The notes: generated by a model from the letters alone, not told the origin. 64,000 nucleotides of DNA from Centrapalus pauciflorus (GCA_020465985.1 JAANYP010002858.1:69894-133893); one strand, 5' to 3'. Shown: positions 11,090 to 24,200, counted from the stretch's first letter. Numbers and translations are program-made.

Positions 11090-14000
11090 TTAACGATTCA
11101 ACATACCTAATTTGTATACCAAAAAATTAAACCTTTTTTCATCTAACGCTTTGGTAAACAAATCAGCTAGTTGATATTCAGTAGGCACAAAATATAATTC
11201 TATATTTCCATTTTCTACATGATCCTTTATAAAATGGTACCGAATGTCAATGTGTTTTGTTTTTGAATGTTGCACCGGATTTGATGCAATAGCTATTGCG
11301 CTCTGAGAATCACAGTAGATGGGTATTTTCTTTGGTGTATACCCATAATCGCGTAGTTGGCTCTTCATCCACAACACCTGAGAACAGAAAGAAGATACAG
11401 CAACGTATTTTGCTTCAGCTGTAGACAATGAGACGCAATGTTGTTTCTTGGATGACCAGCATACGGGTTTGTCACCTAAGAACTGTACTGATCCAGACGT
11501 ACTTTTTCTGTCCATCTTATCACCTGCGTGATCAGCGTCAGAAAAAGCAGTTAGATTAAATGAAGATTCTCTAGGATACCACAAACCAAGGTTTGGAGTT
11601 CCTTTGAGATATCTTAAAATTCTTTTCGCAGCTGTTAAATGTGATTCTTTAGGATTCGCCTGATATCTTGCACACACACATGTAGCAAACATAATATCCG
11701 GTCTACTAGCTGTTAAGTACATCAATGACCCAATTATACCTCGATAGTGAGTTACATCTACAGGTTTCCCCGAAATGTCCTCATCGAGTTTTGACTTTGA
11801 ATCCGGAGCCATGGGAGTTTTCATAGGAGTACTGTTACCCATGTTAAATTTCTTTAACATGTCTTGTATATATTTTTACTGATTGATAAAAATACCATCA
11901 GCTAGTTGTTTAACTTGTAATCCTAAGAAAAAGATTATTTCTCCGATCATGCTCATTTCAAATTTTTGGGACATTAAAAATGCGAATTTCTTACAAAAAT
12001 TCCGGATTTGTAGACCCAAATATTATGTATCTACATATATTTGTATAACTATGATATCCGGCCCCTGACGTTTTATAAACAGGGTTGTGTCAACTGCACC
12101 TTTGTTGAATCCACATTTCAACAGATATGTTGAAAGTGCATCATACCAAGCACGCGGTGCTTGTTTAAGGCCATACAGTGACTTATCTAAAATATATACA
12201 TGATAAGGTTGCGAAGGATCAGTAAAACCTTCGGGCTGATATGTATATACTTCATCTTTTAGTTCCCCATTTAAAAACGCAGTTTTAACATCCATTTGAT
12301 AAACTGTAAAGTTTTTATGAGCGGCAAAAGCTAAAAACATTCTAATCGCTTCGATTCGTGCAACTGGTGCAAACGTTTCATCGTAGTCAATCCCTTCTTG
12401 TTGGTTGTATCATTTTGCAACGAGACGAGCTTTATTCCGAATGATTACTCCATGTTCGTCCTTCTTGTTTTTAAAGATCCATTTCGTGCCTATAATGGAT
12501 TTGTCTTTTGGGCGCTCAACAAGTCTCCAGACCTTTAACCGTTCGAACTGGTTCAGTTCTTCTAGCATCGCCACAATCCAATCAGCGTCCAGAAGTACTT
12601 CTTTTACATTCTTGGGCTCTATTTTACTTAGAAAATTTGAAAATAGACACTCACTTATGGTGGCCCTTCTGGTTTGGACTGAAGCGGATGGATCATCAAT
12701 AATGTTTTCTATTGGGTGATTTCTTGTCCACTTAAAAGTATGTGGAAACGGTTCTATTTGGTGTTGATTGGGATTACGATCTAGATATGTTGGTCGGGGG
12801 GTTACTTCAGATGTAGTAGGTGGGATATCTGAGTTAGGAGCTTCTGAATGTTCAGAAGTTAAGGGGGTTTCAGAAGAATTTGGAGGTTCAATGGGTTGTG
12901 CAATCTCAGTTGTCAATCGCACATTTGTTGTTGAGGCTTCTCCAGTTTCTTCTGAAACTTGTTGATGAGAAAGATCAGAGACTACGACGGGATCTTCAGT
13001 AATCCTGTCAGGCACCAAATTTAGAACATTAGTTTTGGGCCTCTCAAAATAGTCTTCATAAAAATTCTCAAACAATTTATGTAATTCAGAATTTTCAGCA
13101 TTTTGTGCAGATGACTCCAATGAAGTCTGCGTGTTAGGTTCGGGTCCTGAACTGGTGTGTTCAGAAGCCATTACCACTCCTTCATCAAATTTGACGTTCA
13201 CGCTCTCGTTGACTGTCTTGGTTCTCTTGTTGTACACACGGAAGGCAACCGACTCCTTTGAATATCTGATGAATATTCCTTCATCTGCCTTTTGATTAAA
13301 CTTTCCAAGATTATCTTTGTCGTTTAGAACAAAGCATCTGCAACCAAAAATATGGAAAAATTTAATATTAGGTATTCGGTTATTAATCAATTCATAAGGA
13401 GTCTTTCCGAATGTCTTATTTATGATTGAACGATTCTGTGTGAAACAAGCTGTTGCAACTGCTTCTGCCCATAAGAATAACGGTAAATTTGAATACGCCA
13501 GCATCGTCCTAGCTGATTCCAGTAGTGTCCGATTTCTTCTTTCAACGACACCGTTTTGTTGTGGAGTTCGAGCAGCTGAAAACTGATGTGTAATTCCTAC
13601 AGAATTCAAAAATGAGTCAAGCGATTTGTTCTTGAATTCTGTTCCGTTATCTGAGCGGAGTGATTGAATTGTGTGTTGCGATTTCACTTGTATTTTCTGG
13701 ATGAAGTCTATGATAATTTCAGTTGCATCCGATTTGGACCTCAGGAAGAAAACCCATGTGTAGCGTGAATAGTCATCCACTATCACCAATACGTATCGTT
13801 TCTTATTAATGCTTTGTACTCTCATTGGTCCACACAAATCCATATGAAGTAAGTCCAGTGCTCTCGTGGATGAGTGTTCGGTTTTGGATTTGTGTGAAGC
13901 TCTTGTCATTTTTTCTTTTTCACATGCGGCACACAACTGCTCCTTTTGGAATTTGAGAGTTGGCAGCCCTTTAACTAACCCTCCTTTCGCTAGGTTGGTT

Positions 14001-14443
14001 AATTCATTGAAGTTCAGATGTGAAAGGCGACGATGCCATAGCCATGCTGTTTTAGATGTAGCTTTTGACAGTAAGCAGACATCTTTCTTCAGATTAATCG
14101 AGGCTAATTCAATGGAGTACAAATTGGTTATCCTGTTTCCTACCAATATTTCCTTACCTTCTCCGGATCTGATGCTGCACCGATTGGCTTTGAAATTGAC
14201 TTCTAATCCTTTATCACACAACTGTCCAATACTAAACAAATTATGTCCAAGACCATCAACATGAAAAACCTTTTGAATGGTAATTTTGTCATATGTGAGA
14301 CTCCCGTATCCTCTGATCGGACAAAACTGATCATTTCCAAATCTGACCGTCCCACAGAACTTTTCTACAAAGTTCGTGAGTATGTCTCTTTGTCCGGTCA
14401 TATGCTTGGAACATCCGGAGTCAAGATACCAAACATGGTTTAC
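11090..14443 (-). pseudogene. pol: Copia pol pseudogene, outer element
   Basis: Reads from a possible splice acceptor near 14444 into the protease motif LDSGCSKHMTGQ. The integrase HHCC region (WHRRLSHLNF...CAAC) and DDE core follow (HMDLCGP, RSDNGTEF, NGVVERRN), then RT and RNase H, ending at 11090. Damage: TGA at 12410-12412 in the RT N-terminus, a 2-nt deletion near 12024 that destroys the YVDD catalytic box (reads YVDT then stop), and a TAA near 11880. RNase H retains AFSDADHAG, STAEAKYVA and CDSQSA. The domain order protease-integrase-RT-RNase H defines Ty1/copia. Confidence 0.9.
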
Positions 14444-15539
14444 CTATAAGACGAAATAACACATGAGGTACCCACTTGTAGTTGGGTACATTTGTTTTAG
14501 GTAAATCATGCAAAGTATTATTTGATTTTTCAACAGATATGGCTTTCTGCTTAACAGTTGATGTTGTTTTAGGTACCCACATTTGAATAGTTCGTTTAGG
14601 TATCCGCTTTTGTACAATTCGTGGTGGAACTGTTTTTGAAATGATTTTCTGTGGAACCTTTTTCTGTTGAGAACATGGATCCTTTTTCTTTGGTTGCCAG
14701 ACGGGCTTATCATATTTTACAATCAAAGGTTTACAAGCAGTAGAGGTCAAAGTAATTAAGTCTGTTCTAGAGAATTTGATACAAGAATTATTAACAAGTT
14801 TATTATTACAGACAGAGTTTTCAATGTTGCTATTTCTATCTGTAACAATATTATTCTTCACGCGCCACTCTTGTTTTATATTCTTGTTTTTCTGTTCTTT
14901 CTTCTTCTTTCTCCAAACTTGTTTTCTCGACCCATTCACAATGATATCTGACATAAAAGAAACATGAGATATAGTAGACTTACATACTTGTTTCTTCTGT
15001 AAATTTCTCTTACCTTTTGAAGATTGAACTCTGAGTGCAATGGAGTTCTTTGTTGAAGATGATTCACCTTTTTCAAAGCTAGGAGTGTTAACAATAACTT
15101 TTGTTTTCTCCTTCTTTTGTTGTAAAATTGGTGAATTTTCAGATAATTTAATTGAGTCTGAAGAAATTCTTTGCAGAATTTTAACAGGTTATTTATTATC
15201 ATCTGATTGTTTGTTATGCAGAGGTTTGACAAATTCATCAATTTTAACAAACATTTTCTCTAAGGAGTTAAAGTCAGAGTGCATAAACAGATCAAATTCC
15301 TTTTCAAGAATTGATAGAATTTAGAGAACTTGAAGATGGTGGATCAGGCAACTTTATGTTTTTAGGCTGATTTTGTATCTTTTGTTTCATAGTTTTTAGT
15401 TCATCCTTGAGAGTTCTATTCTCTGTCTCTAAATTTTTAATTTTCTATTCTAGATCAGAATTTATCGTTTCTAGAATTGAAGATGGCAGATATAACTTTT
15501 GAGATTGAGTTGGTAATTCAGAGAAATCCTTTGCAGAAT
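14421..15539 (-). pseudogene. gag: gag C-terminal/linker part of outer element
   Basis: Lysine-rich linker with repeated K-VP-K units and a WVPH motif just before the protease. It is broken by frameshifts near 14940 and 15290. The first codons right of the inner insertion read YSAKDFSEL, directly continuing the frame left at 28831 on the other side. A coiled-coil-like stretch (KIKNLETENRTLKDELK) lies near 15400-15460. Joins pol at about 14443. Confidence 0.7.
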
Positions 15540-15544
15540 ATGTT
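15540..15544. other. Target-site duplication (left copy)
   Basis: ATGTT, repeated at 28831-28835 on the far side of the inner element. A 5-bp duplication is typical of copia integration. Confidence 0.95.
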
Positions 15545-16042
15545 TGTAAGGTCTACCACTACGAGATCTATCTAGACGCGGAACCGTCAACGAGTGCCAT
15601 GGGCCAAACTCGAATTATAGAGGCTAATTCGAGTCTGCCATGGGCCAAACTCGAATCAGGCCCAAGGCCCATTCGAGTTTGTCCCTTTGACACTCTCGAA
15701 TCTGCCTAAGATTGCACATTCGAATCTACCTAAGAGACTCATTCGAATCTGATCTAGATTCGAATCCTAGTCCTTAGAGTATTCGAATTTACTCTTTCAC
15801 ATATTTAACTAAGTATTGAAACTTATGTTTTCAACTTATGCTTGAATTTATCTTTGAACTTTATGTTTGAACTTCTTGTAATATGTTACATCAAGTTCAA
15901 ACATACAATCAATAACTGTCAAACATATATAAACATATAAACATATATATCCAACACTCGTTAAAACTCAATACTTTGAATATTACTTAAACCAAAATGT
16001 TAGATCACTTAGACTGCTATCGTCACACAGGGTGTACCAACA
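15545..16042 (-). repeat. 3' LTR of inner element (rearranged, 498 bp)
   Basis: TGTAAGGTC...CCAACA. Compared with the 684-bp right LTR it lacks 203 bp (equivalent to 28200-28402) and has 15 bp (15598-15612) in their place. That filler repeats sequence found about 40 bp further on, as expected of a template switch. Confidence 0.95.
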
Positions 16043-16053
16043 GACTCCCCCTT
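16043..16053 (-). other. Polypurine tract, inner element
   Basis: Minus strand reads AAGGGGGAGTC directly before the LTR terminus TGTTGGTACACC. This is the plus-strand primer position expected for a copia element. Confidence 0.9.
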
Positions 16054-16083
16054 GACGATAGCTTCTAACTATTTACATCTTGA

Positions 16084-19000
16084 TTAAGTACTAGATCTAT
16101 AAATACTACTACCTGCGTATATACCTGCATCTATACATACTCTGACAACTTTTTGGAACTTTCTGGCTTCAGATCTCCATCCTTCATGAAAGAAGATATG
16201 TTGACCATGAAGCTTCTTCAGATCGTCCTTTGACAGATTCATCAGATGCAGAGGATCATACACTCTCAAAATAACTTTGTCGTCTTGATCCTCCATGATA
16301 GCTTCAGCAGTTTCATTATCAAGGTACCACCACTTCATGTTGCTCAAAATATCTTGAGGCATCCTCTTCATTGGCACCCTTCTTAAGCATTTGACAGGTT
16401 TGTAAACTATTTTCGCCCATGGTCGTCCTGTATGAGGATCTATTCTTGAAATATCCTCTACTCTTTTTCCCGATCTCGGTTGGAGTCTCTCAAACCTTCC
16501 GGATCTCCCTTCTCGTCTGACTATCTTAGCGATCACTTCAGCATAGGGATAATTTCCGATATTGATTAACTCTTTCCATGCTAACTCCTTCACCTCTACC
16601 TTCGACAATGTATTGAATACTTTAAGCTTGCGCCTCAGGTTTTGGAGCCCATCTCTTCTCTTTAGAATAAAAAGCTGCAGTTCCCTGTCGAAGAACCAGC
16701 TAATAATACCTCCAGAGAAGTTTTCTGCTCCTGAAATCCTCATCGTCTTCTTTATTTTTGGCTCAGTCTTCTTCTCTTCTTTGCGGAACCAAAGATTTAG
16801 TAATTCAGCTCTGCTCGGCTCTCTTTCAGCCTCTTCCATTTCTGAATCATCTACCGAAGCCACTTTGATGTCATAAATATCTATTACATGTTGATCAGTA
16901 TGCTCATATAATTCTGTGACAGGCTGTGATTGAATAATTACTTCATTTACATTGTCGTCTTCATCTATCACAACCTCATCATCAGACTTCCAGTCAGTAA
17001 TATCATCTGGAACGAACTCTCCTTCTTCCAGATCCTCTACATCTTCTTCAAAATCAAATTCCAAATCTAATGGCTCTTCATCAATATCCATCAATGCGTC
17101 AATTATCTCACGCACTTCACTTTCTGAGACCTTTGATGAACTAGCCTCACCTTCTTTAGCTCCTGATTGACTCGTCTCCCCCTGAGTCTGAGCATCCTGA
17201 GCAGCAGAAAAATCTATTGGCTCATTCTGTCTTTGTGTGTTGGGATCATTGCCATTGTCATCTTCATTATCATCATCATCATCCCTGCGCACTTCTACTT
17301 GATCACGGCAGGATGTCTCCCCCTGAGCCTTTATATTTTTCAGTAATTGCTCAATCAGGGAGCGCATCGATCTTATTTCAGCTGCTTGATCAGCGACAAA
17401 AGTTTTCAGCTCCAAGTTCTCTTCTTGTACTTTGTCCACAATCTTTTTCAGATCGGCATTCTCATTATCTAGATTTGCGTTATGCTTCTGAATTTCACCG
17501 ATAGCCGTTGTCAGGCCAAGTATTTGGATCTGTTGGAAGTCAACTCTATCTTTTTGCTGCAAAAACCTTTGATTGTCTGCGTAGGTGGATGAGGTGGATG
17601 GAATGGATTGTATTGGAGTCGGAATGATGGGTGATGGGATGTATGGTTCAACATGTGGTGGTGATGGTGGAATGGTAGTTTGAGGGTCCTGAGGCTGAGG
17701 AATTTCAGGCTGTGCAGCTGAAGCGGAGGTAGCTCCCTGCATAAAGCGATGACGCTTAGCCCTTTGCCTTGTCAATAATGGAGCGACCTCTTCTTCTTCA
17801 AAATCAGAGTCATCAGACTCTCGTGATGCTCTCCGCCTTGAAGCTTCTTCATTCACTACCAATCTCGACCCATAAGTTCCTATCTGAACGGTTGGTTCTG
17901 CTGTAACCGACTCTGGAACTTCAACCTCTATCTCCTCCATATCTTCAGACTCAGTAGCTGACGATGACATGTCATTACCGGTTTGATCAGGTTGATATTC
18001 ATCTACATCCCTAAGAACATCATTTTCTCCTTCTGGAGGCTCTAACAGTTGATCAACAAGCTCAGCAGTTATTTCTTCATTTGCATGAGGCCCAGAAGCC
18101 CAGATTTCCTCTAATGTTTACGCTATCTGCTCAGATTCGGGTTGTGCACTTGAAGGCCCTGCCTCTTGTGCCTCTTGAGGTTGACTGGTCGAAGGCCTAC
18201 TTGCCTGAGTTTGACTCGCAGAAGGTCTTTGGCGTCTCCTCTGTTGCTGAGCACGCGGTTGTTGCTGCTGTTGTTGTGGCTGTCGAAGCTGAACTTCTAC
18301 TTCACCTGCCCAATTGGCATTATCTGGTGCCACAAAGTTCCTGTCTATTACAGCCCCGAACAAAGGTCGCTCGACCGGAACTGCTAACCTTCCTCTATGC
18401 GCAGAACAATCAGCAAAAATCCTTTTGTCGATAATCGCTACACTTTGAATCTCATTTAGCTGCGGCAAATTCGGCAAGAAGTGCCTGATGAGCATCATCA
18501 CGAAGCGGGGGTACAGCAACAATCTTTCTCTTTCCGGCGCAGTGATTTGATGAACAAACTCTGAGAAAAACATTTCAGAAAAACTGAAGCGCCGATTATA
18601 CACAAATGCGATAATCCCCGATTGGATCTTCGACACAATATAATCAAAACCCGCTTTCTTGGCCGCAAAACAAACCATGAATACGTGCGCCAGAAATCTC
18701 CATTGCCCGATGAGTCCACTTTTCATATAGGATGCCTTAGTAACATCCAAGCTATAACCCATCCTCAGGAAGGCAGCCTGCCTAATACTCAACGGAAAGT
18801 CTATAGGTCCATTTTCTTCCTCCTGAGTTCCCAGCTGCAGAACTTAACGAAGCATATCAGCAGAAAACACCAACGGCTGTCCTGCTATCCTTGTCCTTAG
18901 AACAGTTGGGGTGATGGTACAATCAACTTGCAGATGTTCATAAAACTGCCGCACATATGGAATAACGATTTGGATGTTATGGGATAATGCGAATGCAATC

Positions 19001-19110
19001 CTAGACTCCACTAGGAAATCCATCATCTGACGGAAACCCTGCGCCTCAGGGATATGATGGTCAGGGGGAATGACCATATTATGCTTAGGCACAAACACTC
19101 GATCCGCCAT
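16084..19110 (-). pseudogene. Accessory ORF (aORF) of inner element, two nonsense codons
   Basis: Three ORFs (19110-18844, 18792-18118, 17970-16084) lie in one frame and form a single ~1,000-codon reading frame interrupted by TAA at 18844-18846 and 18118-18120. Both could come from CAA by C-to-T change. Start is the ATG at 19108-19110 (MADRVFVPKHN). The N-terminal core has FRQMMDFLVES, VRQFYEHL and IAGQPLVFS; this pattern recalls the plant-transposon domain PF20167 and plant mobile domains (inference, not searched). A Gln/Pro-rich linker and acidic segments follow, with a coiled coil near NENADLKKIVDKVQEEN, then a basic C-terminal domain (MRISGAENFSGGIISWF ... EARKFQKVVRV). Position is env-like, but I see no signal peptide or membrane segment. 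Confidence 0.8.
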
Positions 19111-19254
19111 GTCTACACAATAGATAAAATATTAGAATTATTAAAAAATGAATAAACTTGATTAAATTCAAATTTGCTTTATTTTGAACTTGTTTAAGTA
19201 CAAAATCCAACACATATGAATTTCTACAAGTTTAATTAAATTTAAAATGAATAA

Positions 19255-19870
19255 TTCAAATAAAATGACAGATTCGAACAACCAGATTCGAAGTAACACT
19301 TTTCGAGTTTGATGACACATTCGAATGTAATGACCTTCTCGAGTTTACTGACAAACTCGAGACTGGTCAGGAACAGATTCGAATAGTCGGCCCAACTCAT
19401 CACCAAAATCCATGATTTTAACCATTTTGGACTCAGAAAATCACATTCATTAGCCCTACTAGGTTCTAATAACAGGTATTTGCATTTAATTTGACTCTTT
19501 ACCGGTCCAAACTTTGTAATTTTGAAAAACAAGATTTCTACCAATAAACCTTCAAAAATCGGTGATTTTGGCTTAAATGGTGTATAAGACTACTTAAATC
19601 TTGTACAACCAGTTGTTTATACCTAGATCTAGGAGTAGAATCGAACCCACAAGCAAGAAACTCGACAAATAGTTGTTTTTAGTGAAATCGGCAAACTCGA
19701 GCAAATAGATTCGAAATCGCCAGATAGATTCGAAGGAACAGATTCGAAAACAGATAGAGTAATGACAATTACTGTAAATCTATTTATAACACCTACCTTC
19801 GAGTCTATGGCCAATTTCGAATCTACTGACAGATTCGAGATACCAATTTCGAGTTTAAACTAAACTCGAA
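19255..19870. repeat. TTCGAA/CTCGAG motif array, inner spacer
   Basis: About 18 copies of ATTCGAA, ACTCGAG or TTTCGAG lie within about 600 bp between aORF and pol. The same motif is packed in the element's LTR and 5' leader. Confidence 0.9.
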
Positions 19871-20480
19871 TTACCCCTGAAACTTAGAAAATTTTGAAAA
19901 TTTTGAAATAAAATCAACTTTTTCAACTTTTTCAATCTTATGGTGTAACGGAATAAACTATGCCAAATATTTTACCCTAAGCACAAGATTTTTCACGCAG
20001 TGTTTATTTTATTCAACTATGAATGCACCCTCAGTACTTTTTGACCTTTTTCCTAGGAAAAAATAAAATAAAATAAAATAAAAATAAAATAAAAATAAAA
20101 TTAAGTAAAAGTAAAAATAAAATTAAAATTTTGAACAAAAATTTAATTTAGATTTAAACTACACTTATTAAAATTTACAACCTATGCTAAACACTTAACA
20201 AAATATTTTTGATGAATATAGTCAAAGAAAGGTTCAATCAGATAGCGGTGTCAGATACTGTACTTAAACATTCACACTTAGGAATTTTTTATTCCTTTGA
20301 TTGTTTGTGGTGAAATACCCATTTAGCCGATTGTTGGTATTTACCCCTTTAAACATGCTACATTTCGGAATATCCCTTGGCATTTTTATTTATCATGAAA
20401 TTATCTTACGTGACTCAGACATAGACATACTTTTATGATCAAGGCATACAGACAAAGCTTCTAACTTGTTGGTATTTGCA
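19871..20480. other. Inner spacer, AT-rich part
   Basis: Noncoding A/T-rich DNA with AAAATAAAAT runs near 20060-20110. It includes a CACTTAGGAATTTTTT block that has a counterpart (CACTTAGGAAAAATTTT) in the outer element near 9479, so the spacers are homologous. Confidence 0.6.
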
Positions 20481-20486
20481 AACTTT

Positions 20487-20692
20487 CTTTAAAAGACAAA
20501 CATCGGACACAGGTCTGTATTTTCATACAACAGAGTGTCTTAGTTTGACTTAAAGTTTAATTTTAAAGCTAGCAAGACAGCGGCGACAGGTCTGTACCGA
20601 CGTACAACAAAGCGACTTATCTTGCTAACCCGAATCAAAACAGAGGCAACAGGTCTGTACTTACGTACAACAGAGTTACATGTTTTTGACTC
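20487..20692 (-). other. Three tandem stem-loops with complementary but unlike stems
   Basis: On the minus (element RNA) strand three hairpins share an apical motif close to TTGTAC-loop-GTACAGACCTG. Inner stems and loops: TGTAC GTAA GTACA (20656-20669), TGTAC GTCG GTACA (20593-20606), TGTAT GAAA ATACA (20516-20529). Two loops are GNRA tetraloops, and the C-G pair is replaced by U-A in the third. Each is enclosed by a different outer stem: GTTTTTGACTC-type (20632-20642 with 20681-20692), 10 bp GCTAGCAAGA (20568-20577 with 20620-20629), and AAGACA plus CTTTAA (20487-20498 with 20536-20555). Function unknown. Confidence 0.7.
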
Positions 20693-21283
20693 TCATTTTT
20701 GTATGATTTTTCTATTCTTTCCATTTTAAGATGTATTTGATGTTGCTATACATCCCCAGAAAGTTTGCATAGCTCATTTAGACTCAAAGTTTGTATGTCT
20801 TGTACATAAAAATTAAGACCGATTGGTCATACATCTAAGTTAGCGACACGTTTGACTTTTCCTTGAATATTTTATTAGCCTTGAGATTCCCTATATGTAT
20901 TATGCCTACCAACACATCAAGCTAAAAAAAAGTATAACACTTAGAATTTTAGGTGCATTATGTGTGAAAGCCTAAACACTTAGAGTTTGTAACGACTGTG
21001 CTAATTTTCGTCACTTTGAACCTATGCATCTAAGACTTAACTCTTTTTCTAATATTCTCTTTTTTTGTATTTTTATGATTTTCTCTTTTTTTTCTTTTGT
21101 TTTTCATAAGAAAAAAATGAAGATAACCTACTAACTTACTAAATATAGAAACTATCCTAAATTAGCAGAATTACTATAAAAAGAAAGAAATACTACAACT
21201 ATAAAAGGAAATAAACTACCACTAAGGTCAAATTACTATGGGTTGCGCATTCCATTTAGTTGAATTAAATATTCAAACCGTGA
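20693..21283. other. Inner spacer next to pol
   Basis: Noncoding. It holds two more CACTTAGA blocks (near 20938 and 20979) and a pyrimidine-rich tract near 21040-21110. No polypurine-like tract is visible here, unlike the outer and the 51-62 kb elements. Confidence 0.5.
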
Positions 21284-24200
21284 CTAATCGAAGGCTTTGG
21301 TAAATAAATCAGCATTATTATCATCCGTTGCCACTTTTACCAATTTAGTTAAATTCTTTTCAGCACAATCACGTATAAAATGGTGTCTTATGTCTATGTG
21401 CTTTGTTTTACTGTGTTTAACTGGATTATTAGTTATTGCGATAGTAGACTGATTATCTATCCTAATAGGAGTTTGAGTGTAAGCCAAACCGTAATCCCGC
21501 AATTGTTGTTGTATCCACAGAACCTGTGAGCAGCAACTACTAGCAGCAACATACTCGGCCTCGCACGTTGACACGGCTACCGACGTCTGTTTCTTGCATT
21601 GCCAGGATACCAGTCTCCCTCCTAGGAATTGACAACCTCCAGTTGTTGATTTGCGCGTCAAGCTGCATCCTCCGTAGTCAGAATCCGTGAATGCCTCCAA
21701 CTCTAGATCTCCCTCCGCGTGATACCAAAGTCCCAGCTTCGGTTTCGACTTTAGGTATCGTAGAATCCGCTTCACAGCTTTCATGTGCATCTCCTTCGGA
21801 TTAGCTTGAAACCTAGCACAAATACACACAGCAAACATGATGTCAGGTCTTGAAGCAGTTAAATACATAAGTGATCCAATCATGGCCTGATATAACGTCG
21901 GATCCACATCGGTATCACTTTTAGTACCCGGTCCGAGATTGTGATTCACTTGAATCGGCGTGCTGAAATGGGCAGTCAGTTTCGTTCCTTCCATCCCGAA
22001 GCGTTCCAATATGTCATAGACATACTTCGTCTGATGGATAAACATACGTTCCTTCTTTTGGTCAACTTGTAACCCCAAAAAGAAATTTAACTCTCCCATA
22101 GCACTCATCTCGAATTTCGACTTCATCACCTTCTCGAAATCTTTGCACATTTGTTCGTCTGATGATCCAAAAATGATATCATCGACATACACTTGTACCA
22201 AGATGAAGTGTTCTCCCTTCCTCTTAACGAACAAAGTACTATCTATCCTACCCCTTTCAAACCCGTTCTCTAATAAATGGTTGGATAGAGTCTCGTACCA
22301 CGCCCTTGGTGCTTGATGCAATCCATATAGAGCCTTATCTAAACGATATACTCTATCAGGATATTTTGGATCTGTAAATCCGGGCGGCTGTTCTACATAC
22401 ACCAGCTCCTTCACTTTCCCATATAGGAAAGCACTCTTCACATCTAGTTGATAGACCTTAAAGCCCTTGAAGGAAGCAAAAGCCAGAAACAACCTAATGG
22501 CTTCCAGCCTAGCTACTGGTGCAAACACCTCATTGTAATCGATTCCCTCCTCTTGGTTGAAACCCTTTACAACTAGCCTAGCCTTGTTGCGAGTGACTAT
22601 ACCCCGATCGTCTCTTTTGCACTTAAAAACCCATTTGGTTCCTATGGCAATTTCCCCTCGAGGTAATGGAACTAACTCCCACACTTCTAGTTTCCTAAAC
22701 TGAGAGAGTTCTTCCTGCATCGCTTCAACCCAGGAGTTATCCTTTAGTGCCATTTGCACATTTTTAGGCTCTACTTGCGAGATAAAACAAGAATAGAGAC
22801 AGGTATGATATGCCTCGGAGTCGTTTATCATCGACAACAACACAGTGTTGTTATTTAAACTACTCCTAGTCCTCACACCCTCGTTAGGATTTCCTATGAT
22901 GCTTTCTATAGGATGGTTCTTGTTGATCCTAGAGGTCTCTATCTCATCAACTCTTAGATTATCTCCTAAGTTAGATCCTATTTCACCTAATGGGGGACCA
23001 TCCTCAGATTCCACATTTTCCTCCTCGTGGACATTTTCCTCAGAGTTGGAATTTGGTGCCTGAGTCTGATTCTCAGTTGAAGGTGCTTCTGGATCAGTGA
23101 CTTCTGGAGATCCATCTTCAGTCGAAGTAGGCTCGGATGTGGATTGAAATGTAGTCCTCGGAAAGGTATGACCTTCGTCATTCAGATGCAACGTCGCCAT
23201 GTCCTTTTCGATTGTACCTGCATTTTCATCCAAAGGAATGTTAAATGACTCAAATAATTTATCATAGTCAAATATCCATTCCGGACCTATTTGGGGTTCA
23301 TGTGTATAACTTGTGACCTCAATGTTATACACAATTTCCACTGTACCTTTTGTTTTGTTAAAAACCCGTTTGTTTGGTGAGTTCGGCACATAACCTAGGA
23401 AGTATCCTTCGTCAGCCTTTTCACCAAACTTCGGTTGATGTTTTGTACGCAATAAAGTACATGGTACCCCAAACGGTTCGAAGCCAGTTAAATTAGGTGG
23501 CCGTTTATTCAAAATTTCATAACAGGTTTTGTTCAAAGATTTGACAGTTAGGACCCGGTTTAAAATGTGACATGCGGTATTCACTGCCTCCCCCCAAAAC
23601 ATGGTAGGAAGCTTTGAATCCGAAAGCATAGTCCTAGCTGCCTCAATCAATGTCTTGTTTTTACGTTCGGCCGCCCCATTTTGTTGAGGCTCATATGGTG
23701 CACTAAATTGATGCACTATGCCCTTTGAGAGGCAATATACACCAATTACAGTGTTTTTGAACTCAGTTCCATTATCACTACGAAGCCTTTTAACCCGTGT
23801 TCCATAGGAATTCTCCACTTGGTCTAAGAACCCGATGAGCTTGGAAGCCGTCTCGTCCTTTGTACCTAGAAAGAAAACCCAAGAAAATCGTGAGTAATCG
23901 TCAGTGATAACCAAACAATACCAACTACCTCCTATACTCCTTTTGTTGATTGGTCCGAAGAGATCCATATGCAACAAATCGAATGTAGAGGTTATGGAGT
24001 TCTGAGTCTTGGACTTGTGTGTCTTCTTATGTTGTTTGCCCTTCTTGCATGGTAGACACTTGTCCTTGAACTGAAAACTCTTCATAGGCACACCTTGCAC
24101 CAACCCATTCTTCGTTATGTAATTCATTTTTCTTAGGTGCAAATGTGCCATGCGTCTGTGCCACAACACTGATTCCGTCTCCGAAGCTTTGGATAACAAA

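Noticed and set aside
16084..19110. Envelope gene reading of the aORF
   Set aside because: Position after pol is env-like, but no signal peptide, transmembrane helix or glycoprotein-like cysteine pattern is visible in any of the three copies.
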